From positions 38,501-102,500 of the forward strand of contig NZ_JAIVKJ010000003.1 of assembly GCF_020524885.1 (NCBI RefSeq): 64,000 nucleotides of DNA, written 5' to 3'. The notes below the pieces were generated by a model. It searched no databases. It was not told where the DNA came from and was given only the letters and a program-made list of their open reading frames with translations. Of this stretch, positions 9,427 through 18,521 are shown one piece after another. A program made the position numbers and the translations under genes. Source of the DNA: Microbulbifer elongatus (GTDB lineage: Bacteria; Pseudomonadota; Gammaproteobacteria; Pseudomonadales; Cellvibrionaceae). Position 1 is the stretch's first letter, and every line of letters starts with the position of its first letter.

Positions 9427-10430
9427 GAGGTGGCCCTGCGAGCGGTTGCTTTTGCGAAAGCGCCGCTGCCAAGCAAGCGGCTGGCCAGGGCCAATAGCCC
9501 CAGCAACATCGCAAGCCCCATCGGCCAGTAGGCCAGGGAGTGATGGGGACGGTAGGTTTCACTGTCGACCATTTTTGGTGCCAGTTTATCGATCTGGTCG
9601 TACACCGCGGCCAGGGCTTTTTCATCGTTGGCAAAATAGAATTCACCGCCGGTGCGCTTGGCGATCTCGGTAAGGGTCTCAATGTCGACACGGTTTTCTT
9701 TGTCTTCACTGTTCGGGTCACCCACACCGATGGTGAGAATTTTTACCTTGTTCTGTGCGGCAATGGCGGCGGCATTGGCCGGGCTCATGGTACTGGCGGT
9801 GTCGCTGCCGTCGCTTAACAGAATCAGCAGGCGCTGTTCCACTTCGCTGCTTTCAAACTGGCGGATAGCGAGGCCGATGGCGTCACCCAAAGCCGTATGG
9901 GGACCGGCCATGCCAACCTCGGTCTGCTGCAGCAGTTCCAGCAGAGTACCCAGGTCGGTGGTGAGCGGTGCCTGCACGAAGGCCTTGGTGCCGAACACGA
10001 TCAGTGCCACCCGCTCGCCCTCGCGGCCTTCCAGAAATGGCTGGAGCACCCGCTTGACACCGTCGAGGCGTTCCATCTTCGCACCATCGCCGGCGATAAA
10101 GTCCAGCTGCTCCATGGAACCGGAAATATCCACCGCGACGATCAGGTCCCGCGCCGGTTTCTGCAGCGTTACCGCATCGCCTTCGTATTCCGGCCGCGCC
10201 AGGGCGGTGACGATCAGAGCCCAGATCACGCAACCCAGTAGCCACTGCCACCAGTTGCGGTCTAGCACCATAGCGCCGGAACCCGCCTTGATGCCGATGG
10301 CGTCTACCAATTGCTGAAAGAAGGGCACCCTCAGGGCGCGTACTCGCTCGCGGTGCGCCGGGGCGAATTTCCATACCAGCAATGGCAGAGGTAGCAGCAG
10401 AAAAGCCCAGGGCGCGGCGAAGTCGATCAC
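9423..10430 (-). CDS. BatA-like VWA membrane protein
   Basis: 335 residues. Membrane helices near 7-22 and 60-78 precede a von Willebrand A domain starting 'DLIVAVDISGSMEQLDF', with intact MIDAS residues Asp101, Ser103 and Ser105, and 'LLSDGSDTAS' further on. A C-terminal helix (about 305-325) returns to the membrane. This is the standard BatA architecture. The gene overlaps its upstream neighbour (DUF4381) and downstream neighbour (batB) by ATGA junctions. It probably binds a divalent metal and a partner protein on the periplasmic side and is remodelled by the MoxR ATPase of the same operon. Confidence 0.88.
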   Translation of the reverse strand: MIDFAAPWAFLLLPLPLLVWKFAPAHRERVRALRVPFFQQLVDAIGIKAGSGAMVLDRNWWQWLLGCVIWALIVTALARPEYEGDAVTLQKPARDLIVAVDISGSMEQLDFIAGDGAKMERLDGVKRVLQPFLEGREGERVALIVFGTKAFVQAPLTTDLGTLLELLQQTEVGMAGPHTALGDAIGLAIRQFESSEVEQRLLILLSDGSDTASTMSPANAAAIAAQNKVKILTIGVGDPNSEDKENRVDIETLTEIAKRTGGEFYFANDEKALAAVYDQIDKLAPKMVDSETYRPHHSLAYWPMGLAMLLGLLALASRLLGSGAFAKATARRATS

Positions 10431-11002
10431 GATGTGGCCCCCGCGGGTTTAGCAGACAAGTGGAACCAGCCGGCCTTTGGCTGCACGACTTTGTGCTGGC
10501 GAATCCAGTCTTGCGCGGCCTGGATCAGCGCATCCGATTTATGGCTGGTGGTTTTGCGGTAGGGGCTCTGGAGTAGCTCGTGCCCGACCTCACCCTCGAA
10601 TGCATTGCCCGGGTAGTGCTGGTTGAGAAATTCGAGCCAGTGCTCGCCGGTAAGCGCGGCAACTTCTTCGCGTGGGTAGGCGGCGAGCGCCGTGCGGCGG
10701 AGTATTGCGGCGATCTGTGCGGCATCGCCTTCGCCCTGTCGCAGCTCGGCGAGGGCCGCGCGGCGATAGGCGTTGGCGCGGTAGATGTGTATTTGCCGCC
10801 AGATAAAGAGCAGCAGTATGAGTAAGAACAGCGCGCAGAGCCCCTTCGCCAGTGGCGTTGCTGGCCACATGGGAATTGCCGGTGGCTCCGGCGGTGGCAC
10901 TAGCTGCGCGATCATATCCGGCAGCGTTTCCTCACCTGCTGCAGGATTGGTGTTTGCAGGGCTTGTTGTTTGTGGGATGGACGTGGCTTCCTGCATTGGC
11001 AA
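10427..11002 (-). CDS. DUF4381 membrane protein
   Basis: 191 residues. A Pro-rich N-terminus ('LVPPPEPPAIPMWPATP') is followed by one transmembrane helix (about 49-66) and a cytoplasmic helical region with 'RRAALAEL' and 'YPREEVAALTGEHWLEFL', which is the DUF4381 signature found between DUF58 and BatA genes in MoxR operons. It abuts the DUF58 gene without a gap and overlaps batA by 4 bp. No enzymatic residues are apparent, so it is likely a structural component of the inner-membrane Bat complex. Confidence 0.82.
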   Translation of the reverse strand: MPMQEATSIPQTTSPANTNPAAGEETLPDMIAQLVPPPEPPAIPMWPATPLAKGLCALFLLILLLFIWRQIHIYRANAYRRAALAELRQGEGDAAQIAAILRRTALAAYPREEVAALTGEHWLEFLNQHYPGNAFEGEVGHELLQSPYRKTTSHKSDALIQAAQDWIRQHKVVQPKAGWFHLSAKPAGATS

Positions 11003-12031
11003 TCAATCCTCGCCCGCTTGTCTGCTTGTCGGTGGTGGCGATGGCGGTATTAATCCCAGCAGTCGCTGCAGCTGTGGCAGGGTTTCTTCCGCGGTGGAAA
11101 GCTGAGCCACCGGCAGGTCATAGCGCAGGTGCCAGTCGTTGATAATTTGGCGACGCTCGCGATTGAAGTGGTTCATCGCTTGGATAGTGTCCACGCTGCG
11201 GGTATCCAGGGTTGCCTGGAGCTCGCCATCGGAGATGGCGCTGACCAGCGACTCGGGCACCGCCTCTCCGGTGGGGTCGACCACCGGCACCAGAACCACA
11301 TCGTTGTGCCGCGCGATGCCGCTTAGCAGTCGCTCGGTGGCAGGGCCCGCCACATCGAAGTCACTGATCAGCAACACCAAATGATCGCGCCGGGCGATAT
11401 TCGCAACGGCCTGCAATACCGTGTCCAGTGACGTGGGGGCGGCGGGGGGCGCATCGGCGTGCAGCTTTTTATTTGCGCGCGCGATTTCGCTGAGAAATCG
11501 AGTGAGGGCACGGCGGTTGCGCTTCGGGCGCTGGGTGTAGAGGCCATTGTCGCGCACCACGATACCGCCCATGCGGTCGTCCTGGTCTAGTACCGCAAAG
11601 GCCGCCAGCGCGGCGGCCTCGGCGGCAGTGGTGGATTTCATTGCGTGGCGGGTGCCAAAGAACATGGACATGCGCTGGTCCACCACAATCAGCGCCGGAC
11701 GGTCGCGCTCCTCGGTGTAGACCCGCACATGGGGCTCGCCGGTACGCGCGGTTACCTTCCAGTCGATGGCACGCACATCGTCCGACGGCCAGTACTCGCG
11801 CAGTTCTTCAAAATTCAGTCCGCGCCCACGCAGGCGCGAGGAATGCCGCCCGGCGAGCACGCTGCGGGCGGGCTGGCGCGGCAGCAAGTTCAGGGTTTGC
11901 GCCGGGCCTTCGAGCGCCTGCAAATGTGCAAGGTCCACATGGATGCGTGGGTCTGTCGCCGATTCCGGCGCGACGACGGTGGTGACGCTGGCCCGGCTCC
12001 GATTGCGACTGCGAATCTGAAAATTGAACAT
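11003..12031 (-). CDS. DUF58 domain protein
   Basis: 342 residues, no membrane segment. The DUF58 core lies at about 69-112: 'GRGLNFEELREYWPSDDVR', then 'AIDWKVTARTGEPHVRVY' and 'EERDRP', followed by a VWA-like fold ('LIVVDQRMSMFFG') in which the MIDAS is degenerate. DUF58 proteins are usually encoded next to MoxR ATPases and are thought to be their cytoplasmic partners. The gene lies 20 bp downstream of the moxR stop and directly abuts the DUF4381 start. The specific role is unknown. Confidence 0.88.
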   Translation of the reverse strand: MFNFQIRSRNRSRASVTTVVAPESATDPRIHVDLAHLQALEGPAQTLNLLPRQPARSVLAGRHSSRLRGRGLNFEELREYWPSDDVRAIDWKVTARTGEPHVRVYTEERDRPALIVVDQRMSMFFGTRHAMKSTTAAEAAALAAFAVLDQDDRMGGIVVRDNGLYTQRPKRNRRALTRFLSEIARANKKLHADAPPAAPTSLDTVLQAVANIARRDHLVLLISDFDVAGPATERLLSGIARHNDVVLVPVVDPTGEAVPESLVSAISDGELQATLDTRSVDTIQAMNHFNRERRQIINDWHLRYDLPVAQLSTAEETLPQLQRLLGLIPPSPPPTSRQAGED

Positions 12032-12051
12032 GGTGACCTGATTTTCCCGAC

Positions 12052-13053
12052 TCAGGGCAGGGCGACGAGTTTCAGTAGTTCGTCGATCACCTGATCGGCA
12101 CTGATACCTTCCCCCTGGGCCTCAAAACTCAGCCCAAGGCGGTGGCGCAGGCAGTCGTGAATCACTGCATGAATATCCTGCGGATCCACATAGTCGCGAC
12201 CCTCCAGCCAGGCATTGGTGCGCCCGGCTTTGTCGAGTGCGATGGAACCGCGCGGGCTGGCGCCAATCTCGATCCAGCGTGCCAGCTCCTCCGACAACCT
12301 GGATGGGTGGCGGGTGGCCTCGACCAGGTCGGCTATATAGCGCACCATGGCAGGGGATACATGGATGGCGGCGATTTCGCGGCGTGCGTCGAACACCGCT
12401 TGTTGGGGGGTTACGTCCGCCGCTTGCTGTGGCTCCGCTGACCCTGAAGCTGTAACGGTGGTATTGGCGGCAGCAATTTCCTCGCTGCGTACCAGTTCGA
12501 TTACTTCCACTTCGTCTTTTACTGGCGGGTAGGTAATCAGTACATGCATCAGGAAGCGGTCCATCTGCGCTTCTGGTAGAGGATAGGTACCTTCCTGCTC
12601 GATGGGGTTCTGCGTGGCCATCACCATAAACAGCGGTGGCATCTTGTGGGTCTTGCCGGCCACGGTGACCTGACGCTCTTCCATCGCTTCCAACAGCGCG
12701 GACTGCACCTTGGCGGGTGCGCGGTTGATTTCATCGGCGAGCACGATGTTGGCGAAGATGGGGCCCGGGTGGAAACGGAACTCGGACTTCTGTCCATCCC
12801 GGTACAGCATATCGGTGCCGGTCACATCGGCGGGCAACAGGTCTGGCGTGAACTGGATTCGGCTGAAATCGGCCTCGAGGTTTTTCGCCAGCGCTTTGAT
12901 TGCACGGGTTTTGGCGAGCCCCGGCAGCCCCTCCACCAGCAGGTTACCATTGGCCAGCAGTCCGATAATCAGGCGCCGGATAACGTCGCGCTGGCCCACG
13001 ATAGCGCGGCCCATGCCTTGTTCCAGTGCGGTGATCTGTTCCCTTGCGGACAT
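12052..13053 (-). CDS. MoxR-family AAA+ ATPase
   Basis: 333 residues. Walker A 'GLPGLAKT' (42-49, Lys48), Walker B 'NIVLADEIN' (Asp107, Glu108), sensor 'VMATQNPIEQEGTYPLPEAQMDRF' region near 150 and the AAA lid make this a typical MoxR. It leads the six-gene operon with DUF58, DUF4381, two VWA proteins and BatD, and has an AGGAAG ribosome site close to its ATG. An insert of low complexity (Ala/Thr/Gln, about 200-220) is unusual. MoxR proteins act as chaperone-like ATPases for maturation of metal- or cofactor-containing complexes. The gene is divergent from the octaheme cytochrome gene across 119 bp, so the two may share control. Confidence 0.92.
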   Translation of the reverse strand: MSAREQITALEQGMGRAIVGQRDVIRRLIIGLLANGNLLVEGLPGLAKTRAIKALAKNLEADFSRIQFTPDLLPADVTGTDMLYRDGQKSEFRFHPGPIFANIVLADEINRAPAKVQSALLEAMEERQVTVAGKTHKMPPLFMVMATQNPIEQEGTYPLPEAQMDRFLMHVLITYPPVKDEVEVIELVRSEEIAAANTTVTASGSAEPQQAADVTPQQAVFDARREIAAIHVSPAMVRYIADLVEATRHPSRLSEELARWIEIGASPRGSIALDKAGRTNAWLEGRDYVDPQDIHAVIHDCLRHRLGLSFEAQGEGISADQVIDELLKLVALP

Positions 13054-13172
13054 GGCGCTTCCTTTCTGCCATTGATTCAGAGTTCCTCATTAACGCTAGC
13101 AGATCCGAGGCTGAGGAAGAGGGCGCAAGAAGCTATACTCGGTGCCAATTAAAAACATAATTTGGAGTTTCG

Positions 13173-15488
13173 ATGCGCACACTAATCCTCCTTCTACTCT
13201 CGGTACTGCTGATTAGTGCCTGTGAAAAGAATGTGGAAGTGAAGGAGGCGGAAACCAGCACCGCTCCGGTCTCTCCATCGGATACACCGACCGACCAAGT
13301 GAAGCCGGCTGCGCAATCGAAACCCGGTAAATCCCCTGCTGCGGATAACCACGCGGACTATGTGGGCGCCGAAACCTGCGCTGGCTGCCACCAGCAGCAA
13401 TTTGCAGACTGGCAGAAATCCCATCATGACCTCGCCATGAAAACCCCGGATGCGGAAACCGTGGTGGGTAATTTCGACAACGCAAAGTTCGACTACTTTG
13501 GCACCGAGTCCACCTTTTACCAGCGCGACGGCAAGTACTTTGTGCGTACCGATGGGCCGGACGGCAAGCTGCACGATTATCCCGTTGCCTACACCTTCGG
13601 TATCTACCCGCTGCAGCAGTACCTGATTGAATTCCCCGGTGGGCGGTTGCAGGCGTTGAGTATTTCCTGGGATTCCCGGGCCAAGGAAGAGGGTGGCCAG
13701 CGCTGGTTCCACTTATACCCGGACGAAGAAATCAAGGCGGACGATCCGCTACACTGGACCGGCATCAACCAGAACTGGAACTTCCAGTGCGCGGATTGCC
13801 ACTCCACCAATCTGTATAAAAACTACGATCGGGCCTCCAACACCTTTGCTACCCAATGGTCCGAAATCAATGTGGGCTGTGAATCCTGCCACGGCCCGGG
13901 CAAGGAGCATATGGCGTGGGCAGCACAGCCGGAGGATCAACGCGCTGCGGATGCTAGTCGGGGCCTGGATATCCACTTCGATGGCCGCCGCCAGGCGCGC
14001 TGGGCAATGGATGACAAAACCGGCATTGCCCATATAGGTAACGACGTGGAGACCCAGGCAGAAATCCCCGTCTGCGCCCAGTGCCACTCCCGTCGCGGCA
14101 CTCAACACCCCGGCGTAAAGCCCACCGACGACTTCCTGGACTTCTTCCACCCGGCGCTGCTTAGCGATGGCCTGTACCATGCCGATGGCCAGATCAATGA
14201 CGAAGTCTACGTGTGGGGCTCTTTCCTGCAGAGCAAGATGCACGCCGCAGGCGTAACCTGCAGTAACTGCCACAACCCGCACAGCCTGGAACTGCGCGCG
14301 AAAGGCAACGATGTCTGCGCCCAGTGCCATTTGCCCTCCAAGTTCGATACCGCCGACCATCACTTTCATCCCGTTGGGAGTGAGGGCGCCCAGTGCGTGA
14401 ACTGTCATATGACCGACAAGGTGTATATGCAGGTGGACGCGCGCCGCGATCACAGCTTCCGGGTGCCGCGCCCTGACATTTCGCAAAAGGTCGGATCTCC
14501 CAACGCCTGCACCGGTTGTCACACCGATCAGTCGAATGGCTGGGCAGCAGATGTTCTGGAGAAAAAATTCGGCAAGCCCGACCCACATTACGCTGAGGCG
14601 CTGTACGCTGGCCGCATTGGCGCTGTGGATGCGGAGAGCCAGTTGTTGAAGCTGGTAATGGATGACAAGCAGCCGGATATCGTGCGTGCAACCGCGGTAT
14701 CCATGTTGCCGCGCTACCTGTCCCAGACCAGTGCGCAGGTGCTGCAGGTGATTGCCCAGGGCGATGACGCGCTGCAACACCTTGGGCTGGCGCAGTCCCT
14801 CGACCAGGTGCCACAGCAGGTTCGCCCCGCGTTGGCGATTCCATTGTTGTATGAGGACGAACGCGTGACGGCTTCTCTTGCCGCCAGTGCCATGGCGGGG
14901 GCACCGCTGGAGCAGTATCCACAAGAAGTCAGCACGCGCTACCAGCAGGCCATCAAGGATTACATGAAGTCCGCCGAATTCAACAGCGACCGCCCGGAAA
15001 GCCTGGTTAACCTGGCATCGTTGCGCGGTCGTGAAGGAGACCTGGCCTCCGCAGAGCGACTACTCAAGCAGGCAGTAGCGCTCTCGCCACATTTCACGCC
15101 CGCGGTGATCAACCTTGCCGATCTTTACCGGGCGAGTGGCCGCGAGGCGGACAGTGAAGCGCTGCTGCGCAATGCGCTGTCCACTGCTTTTGACAAGGCA
15201 CCGATTCAGCACACCCTCGGTCTAAGCCTGGTGCGGCAGAAAAAAATGTCCCAGGCGCTGGAAATGCTAAAGGCAGCTGCCGATAGCGAATCTGCGAGCT
15301 CACGTTACGTGTATGTGTACGGGATTGCTCTGAATTCACAGGGTTCGCCCCAGGAAGCAATCAAAGAGCTTGAAAAGGGCCTGCAACGATTCCCTGGGGA
15401 CCGGCAGATCCTTTCTGCATTGGCTTCTATTCATCACGAGCAGGGGAATGAAGTTGCCGCACAAAGATATCAGGCGCAACTGCAATAG
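13173..15488 (+). CDS. Octaheme c-type cytochrome lipoprotein with C-terminal TPRs
   Basis: 771 residues. A lipoprotein signal ends at LISAC (Cys17). Eight CxxCH heme-binding sites are seen at Cys69, 206, 236, 301, 363, 382, 408 and 446; the first half resembles cytochrome c554/NrfA-like multiheme folds. The second half (about 470-580) is helical, and from about 590 it carries TPR repeats such as 'PESLVNLASLRGREGDLASAERLL'. It is thus a surface- or periplasm-anchored electron-transfer protein with a protein-binding tail. Whether it is an oxidoreductase or only an electron carrier cannot be told. A strong ribosome site (ttggag) precedes the ATG and a TATACT -10-like hexamer lies at 13134-13139. 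It is divergent from moxR and convergent with the third sulfatase gene. Confidence 0.9.
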   Translation: MRTLILLLLSVLLISACEKNVEVKEAETSTAPVSPSDTPTDQVKPAAQSKPGKSPAADNHADYVGAETCAGCHQQQFADWQKSHHDLAMKTPDAETVVGNFDNAKFDYFGTESTFYQRDGKYFVRTDGPDGKLHDYPVAYTFGIYPLQQYLIEFPGGRLQALSISWDSRAKEEGGQRWFHLYPDEEIKADDPLHWTGINQNWNFQCADCHSTNLYKNYDRASNTFATQWSEINVGCESCHGPGKEHMAWAAQPEDQRAADASRGLDIHFDGRRQARWAMDDKTGIAHIGNDVETQAEIPVCAQCHSRRGTQHPGVKPTDDFLDFFHPALLSDGLYHADGQINDEVYVWGSFLQSKMHAAGVTCSNCHNPHSLELRAKGNDVCAQCHLPSKFDTADHHFHPVGSEGAQCVNCHMTDKVYMQVDARRDHSFRVPRPDISQKVGSPNACTGCHTDQSNGWAADVLEKKFGKPDPHYAEALYAGRIGAVDAESQLLKLVMDDKQPDIVRATAVSMLPRYLSQTSAQVLQVIAQGDDALQHLGLAQSLDQVPQQVRPALAIPLLYEDERVTASLAASAMAGAPLEQYPQEVSTRYQQAIKDYMKSAEFNSDRPESLVNLASLRGREGDLASAERLLKQAVALSPHFTPAVINLADLYRASGREADSEALLRNALSTAFDKAPIQHTLGLSLVRQKKMSQALEMLKAAADSESASSRYVYVYGIALNSQGSPQEAIKELEKGLQRFPGDRQILSALASIHHEQGNEVAAQRYQAQLQ

Positions 15489-15520
15489 CTGGAATAGTGG
15501 GTAGGGTAAGCGAAAGAGAA

Positions 15521-15544
15521 AGCGCGGCCAAAAGTGGTCGCGCT
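15521..15544. terminator. Hairpin between convergent genes, probable terminator
   Basis: Ten-bp stem AGCGCGGCCA/TGGTCGCGCT (one G-T pair) with an AAAG loop lies between the cytochrome stop (15488) and the stop of the - strand sulfatase (15567). The T-run is weak on + (ATTTAGTT) and interrupted on - (TTTCTCTTT), so efficiency is uncertain. Confidence 0.6.
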
Positions 15545-15566
15545 ATTTAGTTGGTGAACAAGAAAA

Positions 15567-17078
15567 TCAGTGATTTTCCTGGGTTTCCATTGCGGCCTCA
15601 ATCGCTTTGTTGATATTCAGCGATGCAGACTTATGCCGTGGTGGATATTTTTTGAAGGTGGCCAGATGCTCGTTCAGGATCTGGATCGCTGGCTGGAACA
15701 CCCAGCTTTTACGCATGATCTGATGGAAACCGGTGACACCGTCGTAGTGTTCCAGAGGATCTTTGCGCAGGTTGAACAGCTTGGGCATGGTGTGAAAAAC
15801 CAGATCGCCGTAATAGAGGCCATCAGGCTTGGTAGCGAAGTGCATTTTCCACGGGCCCACGCGCAGTGCGGTTAGCTGCGATTCGTAGTAGTAGAAGATT
15901 TTGTTGCGCGCCGATTCTTTGCGCTTGCCCGTCCAGTAATCGAGGTTGTTCTCGCCGTCGATATATACCTTGTCCGACTTCATAAGTTTGCCGCGCAGAT
16001 CCGGCTCTCCCAGAGCAGCGGCAATCGTCGGGAACACATCCTCGTGGGAGGAGATCCCGTTCAGCGCGAGACCGGGAGGAATGTGTCCGGGCCAGCGCAC
16101 CAGGAAAGGAACGCGCACACCGCCTTCCCAGGTCGTCATTTTTTCACCGCGGAACCCGGTGGTGCCGGCGTCTGGCCAGGAACTCTGTTCGGGGCCGTTG
16201 TCGGTGGTGTAAATCACAATGGTGTTGTCGGCGACACCCAGTTCATCCAGCTTGTCTAGCAGCTTTCCTATTTGAGCGTCATGCTCAATCAGGCCGCTGC
16301 CGAACAAATCGTCTTCAGAGCTGATTTGAGTTGCCAGATGACGGCTTTCGGCTTTCAGGTGGGTATACACGTGCATGCGGCTGGTGTTATGCCAGATGAA
16401 AAACGGCTTGCCCGCCTTTTGCGCTTTCTCCATAAAGTTCAGGCTGCGCTCGAGGATTTCCTCATCGAAGGTTTCCATACGTTTGCGGGTCAGCGGTCCG
16501 GTATCGGTGATTTTCCCGTCGGCATAGGATTCGATTACCCCGCGCGGGCCAAACTTCTTTTTGAATTCCGCGTCTTTCGGATAGTCCTCCTGCTCCGGTT
16601 CCTCGGACACGTTCAAGTGGTACAGGTTACCGTAGAACTCATCGAAGCCATGTTTGGTAGGCAGGTGCTTATCCAGGTCGCCGAGATGGTTTTTGCCATA
16701 CTGTGCAGTCATATAGCCTTGAGCCTTCAGGAACTCCGCCATTGTGGGATCCTTTTCATCGATACCCAGGGGGTTGCCCGGCTGCCCTACGGTGGCCAGG
16801 CCTGAGCGCACCGGTAACTGCCCGAGAAAGAATGCGGCACGGCCGGCAGTACAACTCGGCTGTGCGTAGTGATCGGTAAATAGCGCGCCTTCGTTGGCGA
16901 TCCGATCAATATTGGGGGTTGGGTAGGTCATGCCGTGGGAATAGGCGCTCAATGAGATTGACGCCACGTCATCCACCATGATGGCGAGAATGTTGGGTTT
17001 CTCGGCTGCCTGTGCTGCCGTTATTACTAGCCCGGTCAGCAGGGCGAAACAGGCAAACTGCTTGCGTAAAATGCCCAA
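15567..17078 (-). CDS. Arylsulfatase, periplasmic (CTAGR type)
   Basis: 503 residues. The start is TTG at 17078; a GGAG ribosome site about 8 bases upstream supports it and no ATG in frame is closer. A signal peptide (1-25, ITAAQA-AEK) leads into 'NILAIMVDDVASISLSAYS' (Asp36/Asp37) and the formylglycine motif SCTAGRAAFFLGQLPVR with Cys76. It is a paralogue of the sulfatase at 3786-5354. Such enzymes remove sulfate groups from small aryl/alkyl esters or glycans; substrate not inferable. The AraC-type regulator gene lies 163 bp upstream on the same strand. Confidence 0.95.
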   Translation of the reverse strand: MGILRKQFACFALLTGLVITAAQAAEKPNILAIMVDDVASISLSAYSHGMTYPTPNIDRIANEGALFTDHYAQPSCTAGRAAFFLGQLPVRSGLATVGQPGNPLGIDEKDPTMAEFLKAQGYMTAQYGKNHLGDLDKHLPTKHGFDEFYGNLYHLNVSEEPEQEDYPKDAEFKKKFGPRGVIESYADGKITDTGPLTRKRMETFDEEILERSLNFMEKAQKAGKPFFIWHNTSRMHVYTHLKAESRHLATQISSEDDLFGSGLIEHDAQIGKLLDKLDELGVADNTIVIYTTDNGPEQSSWPDAGTTGFRGEKMTTWEGGVRVPFLVRWPGHIPPGLALNGISSHEDVFPTIAAALGEPDLRGKLMKSDKVYIDGENNLDYWTGKRKESARNKIFYYYESQLTALRVGPWKMHFATKPDGLYYGDLVFHTMPKLFNLRKDPLEHYDGVTGFHQIMRKSWVFQPAIQILNEHLATFKKYPPRHKSASLNINKAIEAAMETQENH

Positions 17079-17241
17079 AATAATACTCCTGAATTTGATG
17101 CGGAACTGCAGTTGTAGGACTGCTATTCAGCTTAGATCAGGGGGGGATGGGCATGTAATACAGGTTGTCTAAATAGACGAAATTTTGACTTATTAATTCA
17201 ATTTTTAAATTAAAACCGGAAGAATATTTCTCGGAGTTTCT

Positions 17242-18249
17242 TCAAGAGGGACGCCGCCCTTCGGCCGTGGAAGGTGGTATGCCAAACCAGCGGCGGAAGC
17301 TCCGGCTGAATACGGCAAGATCTGCGTAACCGAGATTCAACGCGATACTGGTGAGTGGCATGCTGCTTTTGAACACCGCGGTTTTGGCGACTTCCTTGCG
17401 GGTTTCTTCCAGGAGTGATCGAAAACTTGTTTGTGAAGATTCGAGCGCCCGCTGCAACTTTTTCGGATGCATTCCCAGGCAGAGTGCAACGTTGGTTTTG
17501 CTGCAATCTCCGGTAGGCAGCAGGCCGAGGATGGCGTGTTTCACCAGCGGGGTCAGGTCGCTATCGGGGTCCGTTTTCAGCTGTTCGAATTGGCTGAAAA
17601 TAATCTCATTAACCAGCCCTTCCAAGGTGCGCGGTTTCTTTGCCAGCGTTTCGCGGTCGATAAAAAAACCATCGTGTTCGGCATTGAATTCCACCGGACA
17701 AGCGAAGGCCTGCTGGTAAAAGTCTTTCCCTTTCTCCGGTGGCGGATGCCGAAACAAAACCCGGCTGGAATGCCACTGGTGGCCAGCCATATCCCGGATC
17801 AGCTGGTAGATCAGTGCGATGCTGAGCGCCATCAATTGCGGAAAGCGGCCGTGCTGTGCAACCAGGATATCCAGCTTGAGCGCGGTTTCTGCCCGCTCAG
17901 TGGGATTCAGGGTGAGGATGGCCCCCTGGGCATGCAGGTGGGTGTGCTTACTGCCTACGGCGAGGGCGCTGGTCACACTGTCCTGGCGGGACATGTAGGC
18001 CCCAAACAACCCCAGCACACGCAAGCCCTGGCTCATGCCCAAGCGCAGGCCAAAGGTTTCGGTACCGGTTTCCCGTGCGGTCAGCTCCAGCAATTGGCCG
18101 AGCTTCTCATAGGGGATCAGGTTGTCGGGGTCGCGCAGCTGGCTGGTGGGCAAGCCGATGGCCCGCTGCAGTTGTACCGGGTTGGCGCCCAACTTTCTTG
18201 CCAGCTCATCATATCCATTGAGGGACCCGGCTCTGACGAATTCAGTCAT
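17242..18249 (-). CDS. AraC-family transcriptional regulator
   Basis: 335 residues. The N-terminal two thirds match the AraC-type arabinose-binding-like domain (PF12625 class, as in OruR/ArgR-like regulators), with 'QLRDPDNLIPYEKLGQLLEL'. The C-terminus has two helix-turn-helix units ending in 'IALNLGYADLAVFSRSFRRW', the classic AraC signature. It is paralogous to the regulator at 27890-28903 ('LPTSQLRDPDN' versus 'LSSAQLRDPNT'). It is divergent from the TonB receptor operon and upstream of a sulfatase gene on its own strand, so it probably controls one or both. The ligand is unknown. Confidence 0.93.
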   Translation of the reverse strand: MTEFVRAGSLNGYDELARKLGANPVQLQRAIGLPTSQLRDPDNLIPYEKLGQLLELTARETGTETFGLRLGMSQGLRVLGLFGAYMSRQDSVTSALAVGSKHTHLHAQGAILTLNPTERAETALKLDILVAQHGRFPQLMALSIALIYQLIRDMAGHQWHSSRVLFRHPPPEKGKDFYQQAFACPVEFNAEHDGFFIDRETLAKKPRTLEGLVNEIIFSQFEQLKTDPDSDLTPLVKHAILGLLPTGDCSKTNVALCLGMHPKKLQRALESSQTSFRSLLEETRKEVAKTAVFKSSMPLTSIALNLGYADLAVFSRSFRRWFGIPPSTAEGRRPS

Positions 18250-18521
18250 GCTCGTGGCTCACATCGCTTCATTATTTGTTATTCGTTGTATGGACCTGCG
18301 GTCTGTCGCCGCTTTTGCCAATCGTGGCACAACTCTGGTGCCGCGATGAGTGAGCTTATCGCTAGTGTCCCGTTTTGCAAAGTGGTTGTCCCAAAAAATC
18401 AAACCGAATGATTCGGGCTCAATTACTCTCGTAGTCGTTCCTGTAGCACCAAGGGCATGCCGGCAGCAGATCGGTTACTCCCGGCACATATAAAAATAAC
18501 GCTAAACGAGGACGCCTAGCG
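18250..18521. promoter_or_regulatory. Divergent control region, araC-like / TonB receptor
   Basis: This 272-bp gap holds the outward promoters of the AraC gene (-) and the TonB receptor gene (+). Two TGTCCC hexamers start at 18366 and 18387, exactly 21 bp apart, each followed by an A-rich CAAA element (GCAAAG and TCAAAC). That spacing fits AraC-family half-sites on one helix face. A TATAAA-like -10 sits at 18489-18494 and an acgagga ribosome site at 18505-18511 before the ATG at 18522. Confidence 0.45.
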
